Assembly (NCBI GenBank): GCA_947492585.1 | Contig: CANLND010000007.1 | Span: 62,001 to 126,000, forward strand | DNA: 64,000 nucleotides | Reading direction: 5' to 3' | DNA from: an uncultured Paracoccaceae bacterium | GTDB lineage: Bacteria; Pseudomonadota; Alphaproteobacteria; Rhodobacterales; Rhodobacteraceae | In this document: positions 27,955 to 35,355 of the stretch, in pieces | Layout: each line of letters begins with the position of its first letter | Numbering within the stretch: the stretch's first letter is position 1 | Notes under the pieces: generated by a model | The model's database searches: none | What the model was told of the DNA's origin: nothing | Seen by the model: only the letters and a program-made list of their open reading frames with translations | Position numbers and translations under genes: made by a program

Positions 27955-28977
27955 GTGACAGCATTTGACGACAGCGACTATTTGCGTCTTGATTTCGAAA
28001 CGCCAAATCGCCCAAATTCCGGTATTCTCCGGGCCGAAACGATTACCAGTGTAGCACCGCTCGGACCGCAATTGGGCGTTCGGGATCCCAAGTTTGTGCC
28101 AGACCAAATTGCCAAGCACCTCTCTGGCGGGCGCGACGTAAACACGTTCGCTATCTTAGATGCTGCGAAACTACCCGGCCTGGCCGAGCAACTGGAGGCT
28201 TCTGGTTTGCTCCATAGGTGCTTGTTTAAGGGCAAGCCAGCCGCCGAGCTGCGTGATGTTGCGCCCTGGATTGTCGCCCTCGATCACCAACATCCGTTCA
28301 CCCGGGCCTTGTTCACCTCGGGGGATGCGCCGTGGGCGCATTGGGACAAGGCCCCGGGCATTTTTGTCCGCTCGGACGGCAGCCTGGACCAGGTGTGGCA
28401 ACACTTCCGCCGCTTCACTCGGGTCATGGACGAACGGAAGAAATGGTACTACTTTCGCTTCTGGGAGCCTGCCCCCTTCGCCCACTACATTGCGACGCTT
28501 TCTGACGACCATGAGCGGTTGATGCAGTGGTTTATGCCGCGCAACGGAATATCGATTTCTATTTTGGCAGCAGACCCACAGCAGCAGACTCTGACCAAAT
28601 TCACCTATGCGTTGGAGAGGCGCGAGCAGCCCCATATCACCCCATTTATTTATGACCACCGCGAAGCCAGCGCCTTTCGCACCTTCCGGGTACGCTGCTT
28701 TGTCAAACGTCTGGACACGGCGCTTTGCGAGAAGAACCCAGTATTTGCACAGGTGGATTCTCTGGAACGCCAGCAGCGTTTGACGTCACTTACGCTTCGC
28801 GCCCAAAGCCTGGGCCTCGGGATCGAAAAAGCGACGGCCGACTATTGCGAGGCTGCGCTCAACTGCTCAGGTCAGCTTGAGGCCGATCCCCGGGTCGCAC
28901 ACTATTTGAACAGTGATTTACACCCGCTTGACAAAGCGCGCCTGATCCTCGGAACGATCCATGCGCAAAATTCGTAG
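27955..28977 (+). CDS. DUF4123 protein, T6SS effector chaperone family
   Basis: A 340-residue protein with the DUF4123 fold of type VI secretion adaptor/chaperone proteins (Tap/TEC), which load an effector onto VgrG or PAAR. The domain runs about residues 50-185: NTFAILDAAKLPGLAEQL, CLFKGKPAAELRDVAPWIVAL, GIFVRSDGSLDQVWQHFRRF and KWYYFRFWEPAPFAHYI. The second, helical lobe typical of longer members ends with LTLRAQSLGLGIEKATADYCEAAL. I chose GTG 27955, which has AGGA 6 bases upstream; ATG 27763 is in frame but its extra 64 residues are not protein-like. The next gene starts 9 bases after its stop, as expected for a chaperone and its cargo. Confidence 0.85.
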   Translation: MTAFDDSDYLRLDFETPNRPNSGILRAETITSVAPLGPQLGVRDPKFVPDQIAKHLSGGRDVNTFAILDAAKLPGLAEQLEASGLLHRCLFKGKPAAELRDVAPWIVALDHQHPFTRALFTSGDAPWAHWDKAPGIFVRSDGSLDQVWQHFRRFTRVMDERKKWYYFRFWEPAPFAHYIATLSDDHERLMQWFMPRNGISISILAADPQQQTLTKFTYALERREQPHITPFIYDHREASAFRTFRVRCFVKRLDTALCEKNPVFAQVDSLERQQRLTSLTLRAQSLGLGIEKATADYCEAALNCSGQLEADPRVAHYLNSDLHPLDKARLILGTIHAQNS

Positions 28978-28986
28978 GATATTGAT

Positions 28987-30300
28987 TTGACTGCCTTTTC
29001 AACGCAACACGGCACCGATGAAGTGTGCCAGACCTGCCTCCAGAACAACGAGTTCGTGCTCGAAATGCCGCAAGACATGGCGGATAAGCTGCAGCTACGC
29101 GGCATCGTGAATGGGACCAGCACCGCGATTCTTCCGGTCGGGGAACTGTACCAGCACCCCAATACTGCCCAAGGTACCACAAACAAACTGGAGCTGGCAT
29201 TTAACGGTGGTCGCTGCACGTTGGTCGAGGACCTGAGTGAATTTGACTTCACCGTCGCCGAAGAATTGAGCGTTGTAATCGTTTCCGAAACGCCTCCACC
29301 ACAAAGCAGCTCAATGGGCCAAAGGCGTCGTGACGCGCGCCGTGGACAGCGAACGCCCGATCCAAATGCGGCCGCAGTTACGCCCTCACCGGGATCTCGT
29401 GCCCGTCGGGATGCCAGGCGAGCGCAGAGTTCTGGTCGCTCAGAATTCATCGAGGGTGATATCCAGGACGTTATCTCTATTGAGCTTCCGTCCGGTTACC
29501 TCCCAACCGGAACTTATGACATTGAAAAGATAACAGGCCCGGTTTTGGATAAGGTTGCACAAGCCATCGCCAATGTCTGGGGAGTGTCGTTGCATGACGT
29601 GTTGGAGGCAAGCGGCATTACCGGCACGAACTTACCGCCCGCTATGGCAGATGCTTACGCCGCGGCCTACGCGACTTTGGATCTTGCGCAAGATCGCGCA
29701 GATCGATTAGCGCGGAAATCTCCCCATTTGACGCCCCAGCAGATTGCACAGTTCAAGCGTACGTTTATCTGGGAGTTTATGTCAGAACAGATCGCCAGCG
29801 TACGCTTGCAGACAAACGGAGTACTGCGACTTGGATTTAAGGGAACGCCCTCGGCCCGCTCAGCAATGCGCGGCGGAGTTTATAAAACCAGTATAATCGA
29901 AACAGGCGCGATGGCACGTAAGGGGCAAGTTGCCGGGGTTACTAAATCCGCTTTCAAAGGCGCCGCACTAGTTGGCTTTGTATTTGTATCTGTCATCAAC
30001 GTCGCAGAGTGGCTGTCGCAGCCTGCATCGGAAAGGGATTTGTCAGATTTATTGGTAGATCTAGCAATTGATACAGGCAAAATGGTCATTGCAGCCATTG
30101 CAGGTGCCGTGACTATCGCTGCATTCGCCACAGCCGGTGCCCCGCTTTTTCTAGTGGTAGCATTTGGAATAGGCATGGGTTGGTATGTTGGAACCCAGTT
30201 GGACAAATGGGACAAAGCATCGGGCCTGACAGTAGGAGCAAAGCATATACTAAATAGAACTGTTGAAAAGCCTAAATATGGTCCGCCAGTAAGGTACTAG
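28987..30300 (+). CDS. Putative T6SS pore-forming effector with hydrophobic C-terminal hairpin
   Basis: A 437-residue protein of no family I recognise. Residues 1-105 are strand-rich, with CxxC near the start (EVCQTCLQNN). Residues 106-150 form a basic, Pro/Ser-rich linker with two copies of RRDARR(G/A)Q. A soluble helical region follows. The last third is toxin-like: hydrophobic helix at about 321-343 (SAFKGAALVGFVFVSVINVA), then a long Ala/Gly-rich hairpin at 366-400 (MVIAAIAGAVTIAAFATAG then FLVVAFGIGMGWYV), as in colicin-type pore formers. It starts at TTG 28987, 9 bases after the DUF4123 gene, and stops 2 bases before the first membrane gene. A toxin role is inferred from this context and architecture; there is no signal peptide. 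Confidence 0.65.
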   Translation: MTAFSTQHGTDEVCQTCLQNNEFVLEMPQDMADKLQLRGIVNGTSTAILPVGELYQHPNTAQGTTNKLELAFNGGRCTLVEDLSEFDFTVAEELSVVIVSETPPPQSSSMGQRRRDARRGQRTPDPNAAAVTPSPGSRARRDARRAQSSGRSEFIEGDIQDVISIELPSGYLPTGTYDIEKITGPVLDKVAQAIANVWGVSLHDVLEASGITGTNLPPAMADAYAAAYATLDLAQDRADRLARKSPHLTPQQIAQFKRTFIWEFMSEQIASVRLQTNGVLRLGFKGTPSARSAMRGGVYKTSIIETGAMARKGQVAGVTKSAFKGAALVGFVFVSVINVAEWLSQPASERDLSDLLVDLAIDTGKMVIAAIAGAVTIAAFATAGAPLFLVVAFGIGMGWYVGTQLDKWDKASGLTVGAKHILNRTVEKPKYGPPVRY

Positions 30301-30302
30301 CG

Positions 30303-31052
30303 ATGAAATCTTCACCAAGCAATATTCGAATATTAATCTCAAAATCAGAAATGGAAAATATTAAGTTTTTCCTTCCAGTGTCATTCATCACAGCCGTATT
30401 CTTCATTTGGGCACCATTTGACATTTTGGTCGAGGATATATACGAAGATCTTCCTTTAACTTATATTGGATTGTGGATTTCGACGATTTCTTTTTCCCTG
30501 CTATATTTAGCGACACTCGCGACTAAATCATGCCGTTTGTTTATGACTTGCTTTGTAGGCTTTTCAGGAATTAGCCCAGTAATAGTTTTTACTTCAGGTA
30601 TATCATGCCTTTATCTAACCTTAGGCACGCGAGCAGCGTCAATTGGCGGTGCAATCGCAGTTACTTCACTGCTCGTTGCGGTTTACGAGTACTATAAAAC
30701 AGATTGGGTCATGGTCAGGAGAAAGTGTAGAAAGGGGCTTTGCTTTGAAAAAATTGATGAACATACAATATCCTTTCAGCGTGAAAACCTAACCCAATTC
30801 ATAAGAGGTTATGGGCATTCTTACTTCCCAGACTCATTCCTGGGGAGAATGGAGTTTTGGCTCAGCATCAGTGTGTGTCTTTTAGGGTTTGTGCTGTATT
30901 CTTACGGAAATGTGGAGGATGAAGCCTTTCGCGGACGGATGATGGTTGGTGGAGTTTGGCTCATCGGTTTTGGTTGGGTCGCGCGGCCAATGCTGGTCGA
31001 GCGGATGATCGCGTTCCGCATGATTACGCTAAAAAAACGAGGCGAATTATAG
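30303..31052 (+). CDS. Predicted immunity membrane protein, copy 1
   Basis: A 249-residue multi-pass inner-membrane protein with about six hydrophobic segments (for example FFLPVSFITAVFFIWAPF, LYLATLA and LSISVCLLGFVLYSYG). A soluble loop of about 45 residues lies in the middle and the C-terminal tail is basic (LKKRGEL). It starts 2 bases after the effector stop, with AAGG 8 bases upstream, so the two are translationally linked. Membrane-embedded immunity proteins are the usual partners of pore-forming toxins. Its N-terminal two thirds diverge from copies 2 and 3, while the last ~60 residues are nearly the same (YSYGNVEDEAFRGR, RPMLVERMIA). Strongly A+T-rich. No named family recognised. Confidence 0.7.
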   Translation: MKSSPSNIRILISKSEMENIKFFLPVSFITAVFFIWAPFDILVEDIYEDLPLTYIGLWISTISFSLLYLATLATKSCRLFMTCFVGFSGISPVIVFTSGISCLYLTLGTRAASIGGAIAVTSLLVAVYEYYKTDWVMVRRKCRKGLCFEKIDEHTISFQRENLTQFIRGYGHSYFPDSFLGRMEFWLSISVCLLGFVLYSYGNVEDEAFRGRMMVGGVWLIGFGWVARPMLVERMIAFRMITLKKRGEL

Positions 31053-31104
31053 GTTCGCCGTCCTGCTATTTATGCAAGGTCCGCCATACGTAGCTCGTGA
31101 ATAG

Positions 31105-31194
31105 CACCAAGCATCAGGCCGGACCGAAGAGGCAAAGCATATTCTGAATATAACTATCGAAAAACCCAAATATTGACCAACTGTTCGGCACTAT
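31105..31194 (+). pseudogene. Decayed toxin C-terminal remnant 1
   Basis: Translating from 31105 gives HQASGRTEEAKHILNITIEKPKY and then a stop. It aligns without gaps to effector residues 409-431 with 16 of 23 identical; the segment AKHILN and the end EKPKY are exact. Past the stop, PTVRHY resembles the effector's own last residues PPVRY. An in-frame stop also lies directly upstream. It is a relic of a former toxin 3' end in front of immunity copy 2. Confidence 0.85.
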
Positions 31195-31212
31195 AAAAAA
31201 GGGCACGCGGGT

Positions 31213-31947
31213 ATGAAACACCGCATATTAATTTCTGACTTAGAAATGAAAGACTACAAGTACGTCGGATTCTGGAGTTTTGTGGGTGCATCCTTTTTTT
31301 TATGGGCGCCATTCTCTTTTCGATTGGGATTGGAGACCACCGGCGAGGTGGTTGTTTTTGGTGCACTTTGCGTGTCCACTCTTCTTTTTGGGTGCCTCTA
31401 TCTATCCATCTATAAAACGCGCTCTTCCCAAATATTTCTGATTTGCCAAATGGGGTTTTCCCCCGCAAGTCCTGCGGTTATTTTTTCCTCTGGGATATCC
31501 TGCCTTGGCCTGACACTCGGCCTAAAAAGCGCGGCGTTGGCAAGCTTCATCGCGCTGTTGTCGTTCCTGCTGGCCTTACGGGAGTATCGGATGACCGACT
31601 GGGAAGCTATTAGAAAAAAATCCAAAAAGAGGGGCAACTTCAAGAAGATCGATGATGATTCGTATTCTTTTAAATTGGAGAATATTACGTGTTTTATTAA
31701 AGGATACGGCCACTCTTACTTTCCCGACTCGCTACAGGGACGCTTGGAGTTCTATCTCACCATGGGCACGATATTTTTCGGGTATATGCTGTATTCTTAC
31801 GGAAATGTGGAGGATGAAGCCTTTCGCGGACGGCTGATGGCTGGTGGGGTTTGGCTCATTGCAGTTGGGTGGATCTTGCGGCCGATGCTGGTCGAGCGGA
31901 TGATCGCGATCCGCATGATGACGCTAAAAAAACGAGGCGAATTATAG
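31213..31947 (+). CDS. Predicted immunity membrane protein, copy 2
   Basis: A 244-residue multi-pass membrane protein, paralogue of copy 1 and about 90% identical to copy 3 (24 differences in 244 by hand alignment). Membrane segments are likely around 18-36, 46-67, 84-104, 107-123, 178-196 and 207-226. The soluble loop 124-165 contains the main differences from copy 3 (14 of them in residues 137-158). It begins MKHRILISDLEMKDYKYVGF. The ribosome site is weak (GGG about 9 bases upstream). A decayed toxin tail precedes it, so it probably once followed its own toxin gene and is now an orphan immunity gene. Confidence 0.72.
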   Translation: MKHRILISDLEMKDYKYVGFWSFVGASFFLWAPFSFRLGLETTGEVVVFGALCVSTLLFGCLYLSIYKTRSSQIFLICQMGFSPASPAVIFSSGISCLGLTLGLKSAALASFIALLSFLLALREYRMTDWEAIRKKSKKRGNFKKIDDDSYSFKLENITCFIKGYGHSYFPDSLQGRLEFYLTMGTIFFGYMLYSYGNVEDEAFRGRLMAGGVWLIAVGWILRPMLVERMIAIRMMTLKKRGEL

Positions 31948-31998
31948 GTTCGCCGCCCTGCTGTTTATGCAAGGTTCGCCATACGTGGCTCGTGAATA

Positions 31999-32083
31999 GC
32001 ATCAGGCCGGACCGAAGAGGCAAAGCACATTCTGAATATAACTATCGAAAAACCCAAATATTGACCAACTGTTCGGCACTATA
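31999..32083 (+). pseudogene. Decayed toxin C-terminal remnant 2
   Basis: Translating from 31999 gives ASGRTEEAKHILNITIEKPKY and the same in-frame stop as remnant 1, followed by PTVRHY. It is almost identical in DNA to remnant 1 but lacks 7 bases before it (a small deletion). The shared stop shows that the copy-2 cassette, already carrying the broken toxin tail, was duplicated to give copy 3. Confidence 0.85.
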
Positions 32084-32100
32084 AAAAAGGTCACGCGGGT

Positions 32101-32835
32101 ATGAAACACCGCATATTAATTTCTGACTTAGAAATGAAAGACTACAAGTACGTCGGCTTCTGGAGCTTTGTGGGTGCATCCTTTTTTTTATGGGCGCCAT
32201 TCTCTTTTCGATTGGGATTGGAGACCACCGGCGAAATGGTTGTTTCTGGTGCACTTTGCCTGTCCACTCTTCTTTTTGGGTGCCTCTATCTACTCATTTA
32301 CAGTACACGCTCTTCCCAAATATTTCTGATTTGCCAAATGGGGTTTTCCCCCGTAAGTCCTGCGGTTATTTTTTCCTCTGGGATATCCTGCCTTGGCCTG
32401 ACACTCGGCCTAAAAAGCGCGGCGTTGGCAGCTTTCATTGCGCTGTTGTCATTCCTGCTGGCCGTACGGGAGTATCGGATGACCGACTGGGAAGCTATTA
32501 GAAAGAAATGCAAAAAAAGTGACTATTTTAGGCGGGTCGATGATAATGTGGATTCGTTTAAAATGACGAAACTTACGTGTTTTATAAAAGGATACGGACA
32601 CTCTTACTTTCCCGACTCGCTACAGGGACGCTTGGAGTTCTATCTCACCATGGGCACGATATTTTTTGGGTATATGCTGTATTCTTACGGAAATGTGGAG
32701 GATGAAGCCTTTCGCGGACGGCTGATGGTGGGTGGTGTCTGGCTCATTGCTTTTGGGTGGATCTTGCGGCCGATGCTGGTCGAGCGGATGATCGCGATCC
32801 GCATGATGACGCTAAAAAAACGAGGCGAATTATAG
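32101..32835 (+). CDS. Predicted immunity membrane protein, copy 3
   Basis: A 244-residue multi-pass membrane protein, near twin of copy 2. The first 45 residues are identical. Scattered changes lie in the membrane part (V46M, F49S, S65L, K68S), and a dense cluster lies in the soluble loop (residues 137-158: KCKKSDYFRRVDDNVDSFKMTKL in place of the copy-2 sequence). The last ~80 residues differ at only two positions. The open frame is intact, so the gene is probably still functional. It ends the array; an IS5 relic follows. Confidence 0.72.
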   Translation: MKHRILISDLEMKDYKYVGFWSFVGASFFLWAPFSFRLGLETTGEMVVSGALCLSTLLFGCLYLLIYSTRSSQIFLICQMGFSPVSPAVIFSSGISCLGLTLGLKSAALAAFIALLSFLLAVREYRMTDWEAIRKKCKKSDYFRRVDDNVDSFKMTKLTCFIKGYGHSYFPDSLQGRLEFYLTMGTIFFGYMLYSYGNVEDEAFRGRLMVGGVWLIAFGWILRPMLVERMIAIRMMTLKKRGEL

Positions 32836-33056
32836 GTTCTCCGTCCTGCTGTTTATGCAGGGTCCGCCATACATGGCTCGTGAACAGCGTCTCAAAACCC
32901 ACTGTGAGATAAGTTGGGCCCTGATCCATCTGCGTGACTGCCCCGCTTCGACTGCGCGACTTGCGAGGTCAACACTGACGGTCGAACTGATAAAGAAATC
33001 TGGGAACAGACGCCGCCCGTTGCGCGGTTGGTATGTGCAGCCCCCATAGCGGGGAA
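32836..33056. other. Junction between immunity array and IS5 relic
   Basis: The first ~54 bases repeat the tail found after the other two immunity genes; the sequence then becomes unrelated at about 32890. No coding frame with support was found. The minus-strand frame across 32830-33138 reads through but has no recognisable content. It is probably the outer edge of a former insertion sequence or its target. Confidence 0.4.
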
Positions 33057-33471
33057 TCAGCGGGGGATCGACGAGGGTGCAACGTCGCTGGCCCATGTCA
33101 ATTCGTGGAGCGCCTCGGAGAGGAAGTCCTCTGTGCACCTGTTATTTCGGGTAGCGACGCTGTGCCAATCCTTGGGCCTGCCGCAGATGACCTCGCCCGG
33201 GTTACGTCGTTTGCAGCGGCGATTTTCATATTCTACGGTTGCCTCCCCCCCTCGCCGACCAGGAATGCAGGAGGGTATCCCATTGTTTTTCAACATCCAA
33301 CGTGCGCCGAACCAATAGCGCGGCATGGATCAGTAGCCTCCGGTCTTCGCGCAGCCATTCCACCTCTGGCAGGCTGCCCCGCAGAATCCACGCGGCGCGC
33401 CGTGGGATTTGGAGAACACAGGGCCCAAGACGCACCATCTGCGCGCCCGACGGCCAAAAGAGGTCAAACAT
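33057..33471 (-). pseudogene. IS5-family (IS427-like) transposase relic, internally deleted
   Basis: On the minus strand the relic begins MFDLFWPSGAQMVRL, matching the IS427-type start M-S-D-L-F-W-L-x-x-x-Q-M-x-R-L. In another frame FSKSHGAPR recalls F-P-K-S-H-G-x-P-R. It then jumps to SLPEVEWL and, in a different frame and past a stop, to GIPSCIPGRR, YENRRCKRRN and GRPKDWHSVATRNNRC. The last is the conserved C terminus (usual form G-R-L-K-D-W-R-R-V-A-T-R-Y-D-R-C). The catalytic middle is missing and at least one frameshift is present, so it is dead. It lies beside the immunity array and marks past mobility. Confidence 0.75.
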
Positions 33472-33633
33472 GTTCACCGCCGTTTTTAGGACCGTGAACC
33501 ACGGGGAAGAACCGAAACCAATGGCTCCTGCCCCTACCATTTTCACCCCTTTGAACGCCGGTCAGGTTATGACCGCTCTGCCATCTCTGTGATCCGTGGC
33601 ATACTGGCAAACACACTGCGCAAAATCCAACGC

Positions 33634-33661
33634 TTGACGGAGTGGAACGAGCAGCTAAACC
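33634..33661 (+). promoter_or_regulatory. Possible sigma-70 promoter of the DUF4177 gene
   Basis: TTGACG at 33634-33639 and TAAACC at 33656-33661 are separated by 16 bases, 27 bases before the start codon. The -10 match is weak. Confidence 0.3.
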
Positions 33662-33687
33662 TACTGTCAACCTCCGGAGAGCCCAGC

Positions 33688-34245
33688 ATGCACGCCTATG
33701 AATACAAAGTTGTCCCCGCCCCCTCAAAAGGCACCAAAGCCAAGGGCGTGCGCACAGCAGAGGCGCGGTTTTCCAATTCGATCGAGATCACTCTGAACCA
33801 GCTGGCGGCCGAGGGCTGGGAGTATCAGCGCAGTGAATTATTGCCCTCAGACGAACGCGTGGGACTGACGGGATCGACCACCAACTGGCGCAATGTGTTG
33901 ATCTTTCGCCGGGCATTGACCGCTCCAGAACCCGTGGCTGAGCCTGTTGCCGCACCATCGCAAGAACAGATCGTACCTCCCGCCATTCTGACACCCACAG
34001 CCACGCCGGAACCCAGCGCCACGCCGGACCCCGCAGAGGAAACACCCCCAGCGCAAGAGATCGACACGCCCACGACGACCGCGACGGCTGGGGATCCGCA
34101 GGCACCGGCAGAGGCGACGCCCGTTCCCGGTCCGGGCGCGACACGGATGCTAAAAGATGATGGCGTGGAAGAAGTCAGCCCCGTAATGGGACTGACCGCC
34201 GCGCTGCGCCAACGGGCGGCGCAGCAAAACCCCGACAAGCGCTGA
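33688..34245 (+). CDS. DUF4177 domain protein with disordered Pro/Ala/Thr-rich tail
   Basis: A 185-residue protein. Residues 1-75 form a DUF4177-type domain (HAYEYKVVPAPSKG; LNQLAAEGWEYQRSELLP; NVLIFRRAL), a small fold of unknown role. Residues 80-160 are a low-complexity Pro/Ala/Thr/Glu-rich stretch, likely disordered. The C-terminal 25 residues (VMGLTAALRQRAAQQNPDKR) could be a short helix. ATG 33688 is chosen because GGAGA lies 8 bases upstream; the frame opens at 33589 but that extension is not conserved-looking. It converges with bolA, 11 bases apart. Confidence 0.8.
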   Translation: MHAYEYKVVPAPSKGTKAKGVRTAEARFSNSIEITLNQLAAEGWEYQRSELLPSDERVGLTGSTTNWRNVLIFRRALTAPEPVAEPVAAPSQEQIVPPAILTPTATPEPSATPDPAEETPPAQEIDTPTTTATAGDPQAPAEATPVPGPGATRMLKDDGVEEVSPVMGLTAALRQRAAQQNPDKR

Positions 34246-34256
34246 GGCGTGCGCTG

Positions 34257-34511
34257 TTAAATACCGATGTCCAGCGCCAGCGCGTGAATTTGCGGCACGA
34301 TATCGCCTAAGGCTTTGTGCACGTTGCGATGCTGCTGCACGCGGGATTGCCCCGCAAAGGCGGCGGCGCGGATTTTGACGTTAAAGTGGCTTTCGCCGTG
34401 TCCATCATGCCCCGCATGGCCGCGATGGCTGTCGCTGTCGTCCACCACGATCAGTTCTGTGGGGGCAAATGCCTGTGTCAGGCAGGTTTCAATTTTCTCT
34501 CGCATGCTCAT
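34257..34511 (-). CDS. bolA: BolA family protein
   Basis: An 84-residue BolA-like protein. These partner with monothiol glutaredoxins to handle [2Fe-2S] clusters and affect stress responses and cell shape. Visible features are the family core ESHFNVKIRAAAFAGQSRVQQHRNVHKAL, the exposed His in that region, and a His/Asp-rich loop (DSHRGHAGHDGHG) before it. The length is standard. It is divergent from the J-domain gene, with 107 bases between the starts. Confidence 0.92.
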   Translation of the reverse strand: MSMREKIETCLTQAFAPTELIVVDDSDSHRGHAGHDGHGESHFNVKIRAAAFAGQSRVQQHRNVHKALGDIVPQIHALALDIGI

Positions 34512-34618
34512 TTTCCGCTCATCTCCATAAAAATTCCCGCGCCCCCCTTCAATCTGGCGCTCCTTGGTTTACACTGCCGGTCCCGAGTCGAACAGTTGCG
34601 TCTAGAAGGTGCACCCCC

Positions 34619-35242
34619 ATGAGCAAATCAGATCCTTTCGGTTTCGATATGTCCGTCAGCTCTGCCAAGAAGAAAAATCCGCGCGGCCGCCGCAGCACGT
34701 CGGGGGCGTCTGAGACCTCTCAACGCGCCTGTTCAAAGGAAGGCTGCACAGAGGCCGGTAAGTTCCGCGCGCCCAAAGCGCCGGACGTGCTGGATGATTT
34801 CTTCTGGTTTTGTCAGGAACATATCCGCGAATACAACAACAGTTGGAATTTCTTTGAAGGCACAACCGAGGCGGAATTAAACGCCCAACAGTCCAAGGAC
34901 AAAGTCTGGGAACGCCAGACCAAACCTATGGGGGATCCCGAGGCACGGGCCTGGGCCCGCCTGGGTATTGAAGACCCGCATCAGGTGCTGGGTCAGAACG
35001 CCACCCAAAACCCCGGCCGTGCGGCCGCAGCGGGCCGTCGCCTGCCGCCCACCGAACGCCGGGCACTGGATGTTCTGGAAGCCAAGGATGATTGGTCCAA
35101 GGCGGACATCCGCAAGGCTTACAAGAAGCTGATCAAGGTATTGCACCCGGATATGAATGGCGGCGACCGCAGCCAGGAAGAACAGCTGCAAGAGGTCATG
35201 TGGGCCTGGGATCAGATCAAAGACAGCCGCAACTTTAAATAA
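34619..35242 (+). CDS. J-domain protein (DnaJ-like co-chaperone), C-terminal J domain
   Basis: A 207-residue protein. The J domain is at the C terminus (about 148-205): LDVLEAKDDWSKADIRKAYKKLIKVLHPDMNGGDRS, with the HPD tripeptide needed to stimulate DnaK ATPase. The N-terminal half has a small Cys-containing segment (CSKEGCTEAGKFRAP) followed by DDFFWFCQEHIREYNNSWNFF, seen in the short alphaproteobacterial J proteins that neighbour cobS. ATG 34619 is used; the frame is open to 34469 but the extra residues overlap the bolA promoter side. A terminator follows. Confidence 0.9.
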   Translation: MSKSDPFGFDMSVSSAKKKNPRGRRSTSGASETSQRACSKEGCTEAGKFRAPKAPDVLDDFFWFCQEHIREYNNSWNFFEGTTEAELNAQQSKDKVWERQTKPMGDPEARAWARLGIEDPHQVLGQNATQNPGRAAAAGRRLPPTERRALDVLEAKDDWSKADIRKAYKKLIKVLHPDMNGGDRSQEEQLQEVMWAWDQIKDSRNFK

Positions 35243-35266
35243 CGCCGCCTGTTTTGTTCAAAATGC

Positions 35267-35299
35267 AAACGGAGACCGCGCTGCGGGCTCCGTTTTTTT
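35267..35299 (+). terminator. Rho-independent terminator after the J-domain gene
   Basis: An 8-bp stem AAACGGAG/CTCCGTTT extended by inner C-G pairs ends in seven T residues (35293-35299). Confidence 0.9.
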
Positions 35300-35355
35300 G
35301 TGCAAAAGGACCACCGGTTGTGGCAATAGGGCACCCGACAGTTCCATGCCCCAGA

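Larger units (their letters stand above)
31053..32890 (+). repeat. Tandem ~0.9-kb toxin-tail/immunity cassette repeats
   Basis: The segment after each membrane gene repeats. A ~52-base tail (starting GGTTC.CCGTCCTGCT-like just after each stop) is present at about 31053, 31948 and 32836. It is followed, in the first two cases only, by a decayed toxin C terminus and the next immunity gene. The start-to-start period is 910 bases for copies 1-2 and 888 for copies 2-3. Similarity stops at about 32890, where unrelated sequence and an IS5 relic begin. Confidence 0.85.

Noticed and set aside
31053-32890. Direct repeats considered as CRISPR or satellite DNA
   Set aside because: The repeat unit is about 0.9 kb and contains an intact gene plus a toxin remnant, so it is a gene duplication array.
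33033-33497. Plus-strand open frame of 154 codons after the immunity array
   Set aside because: It lies opposite the IS5 transposase relic, which explains why the stretch is GC-rich and open; the product has no recognisable content.
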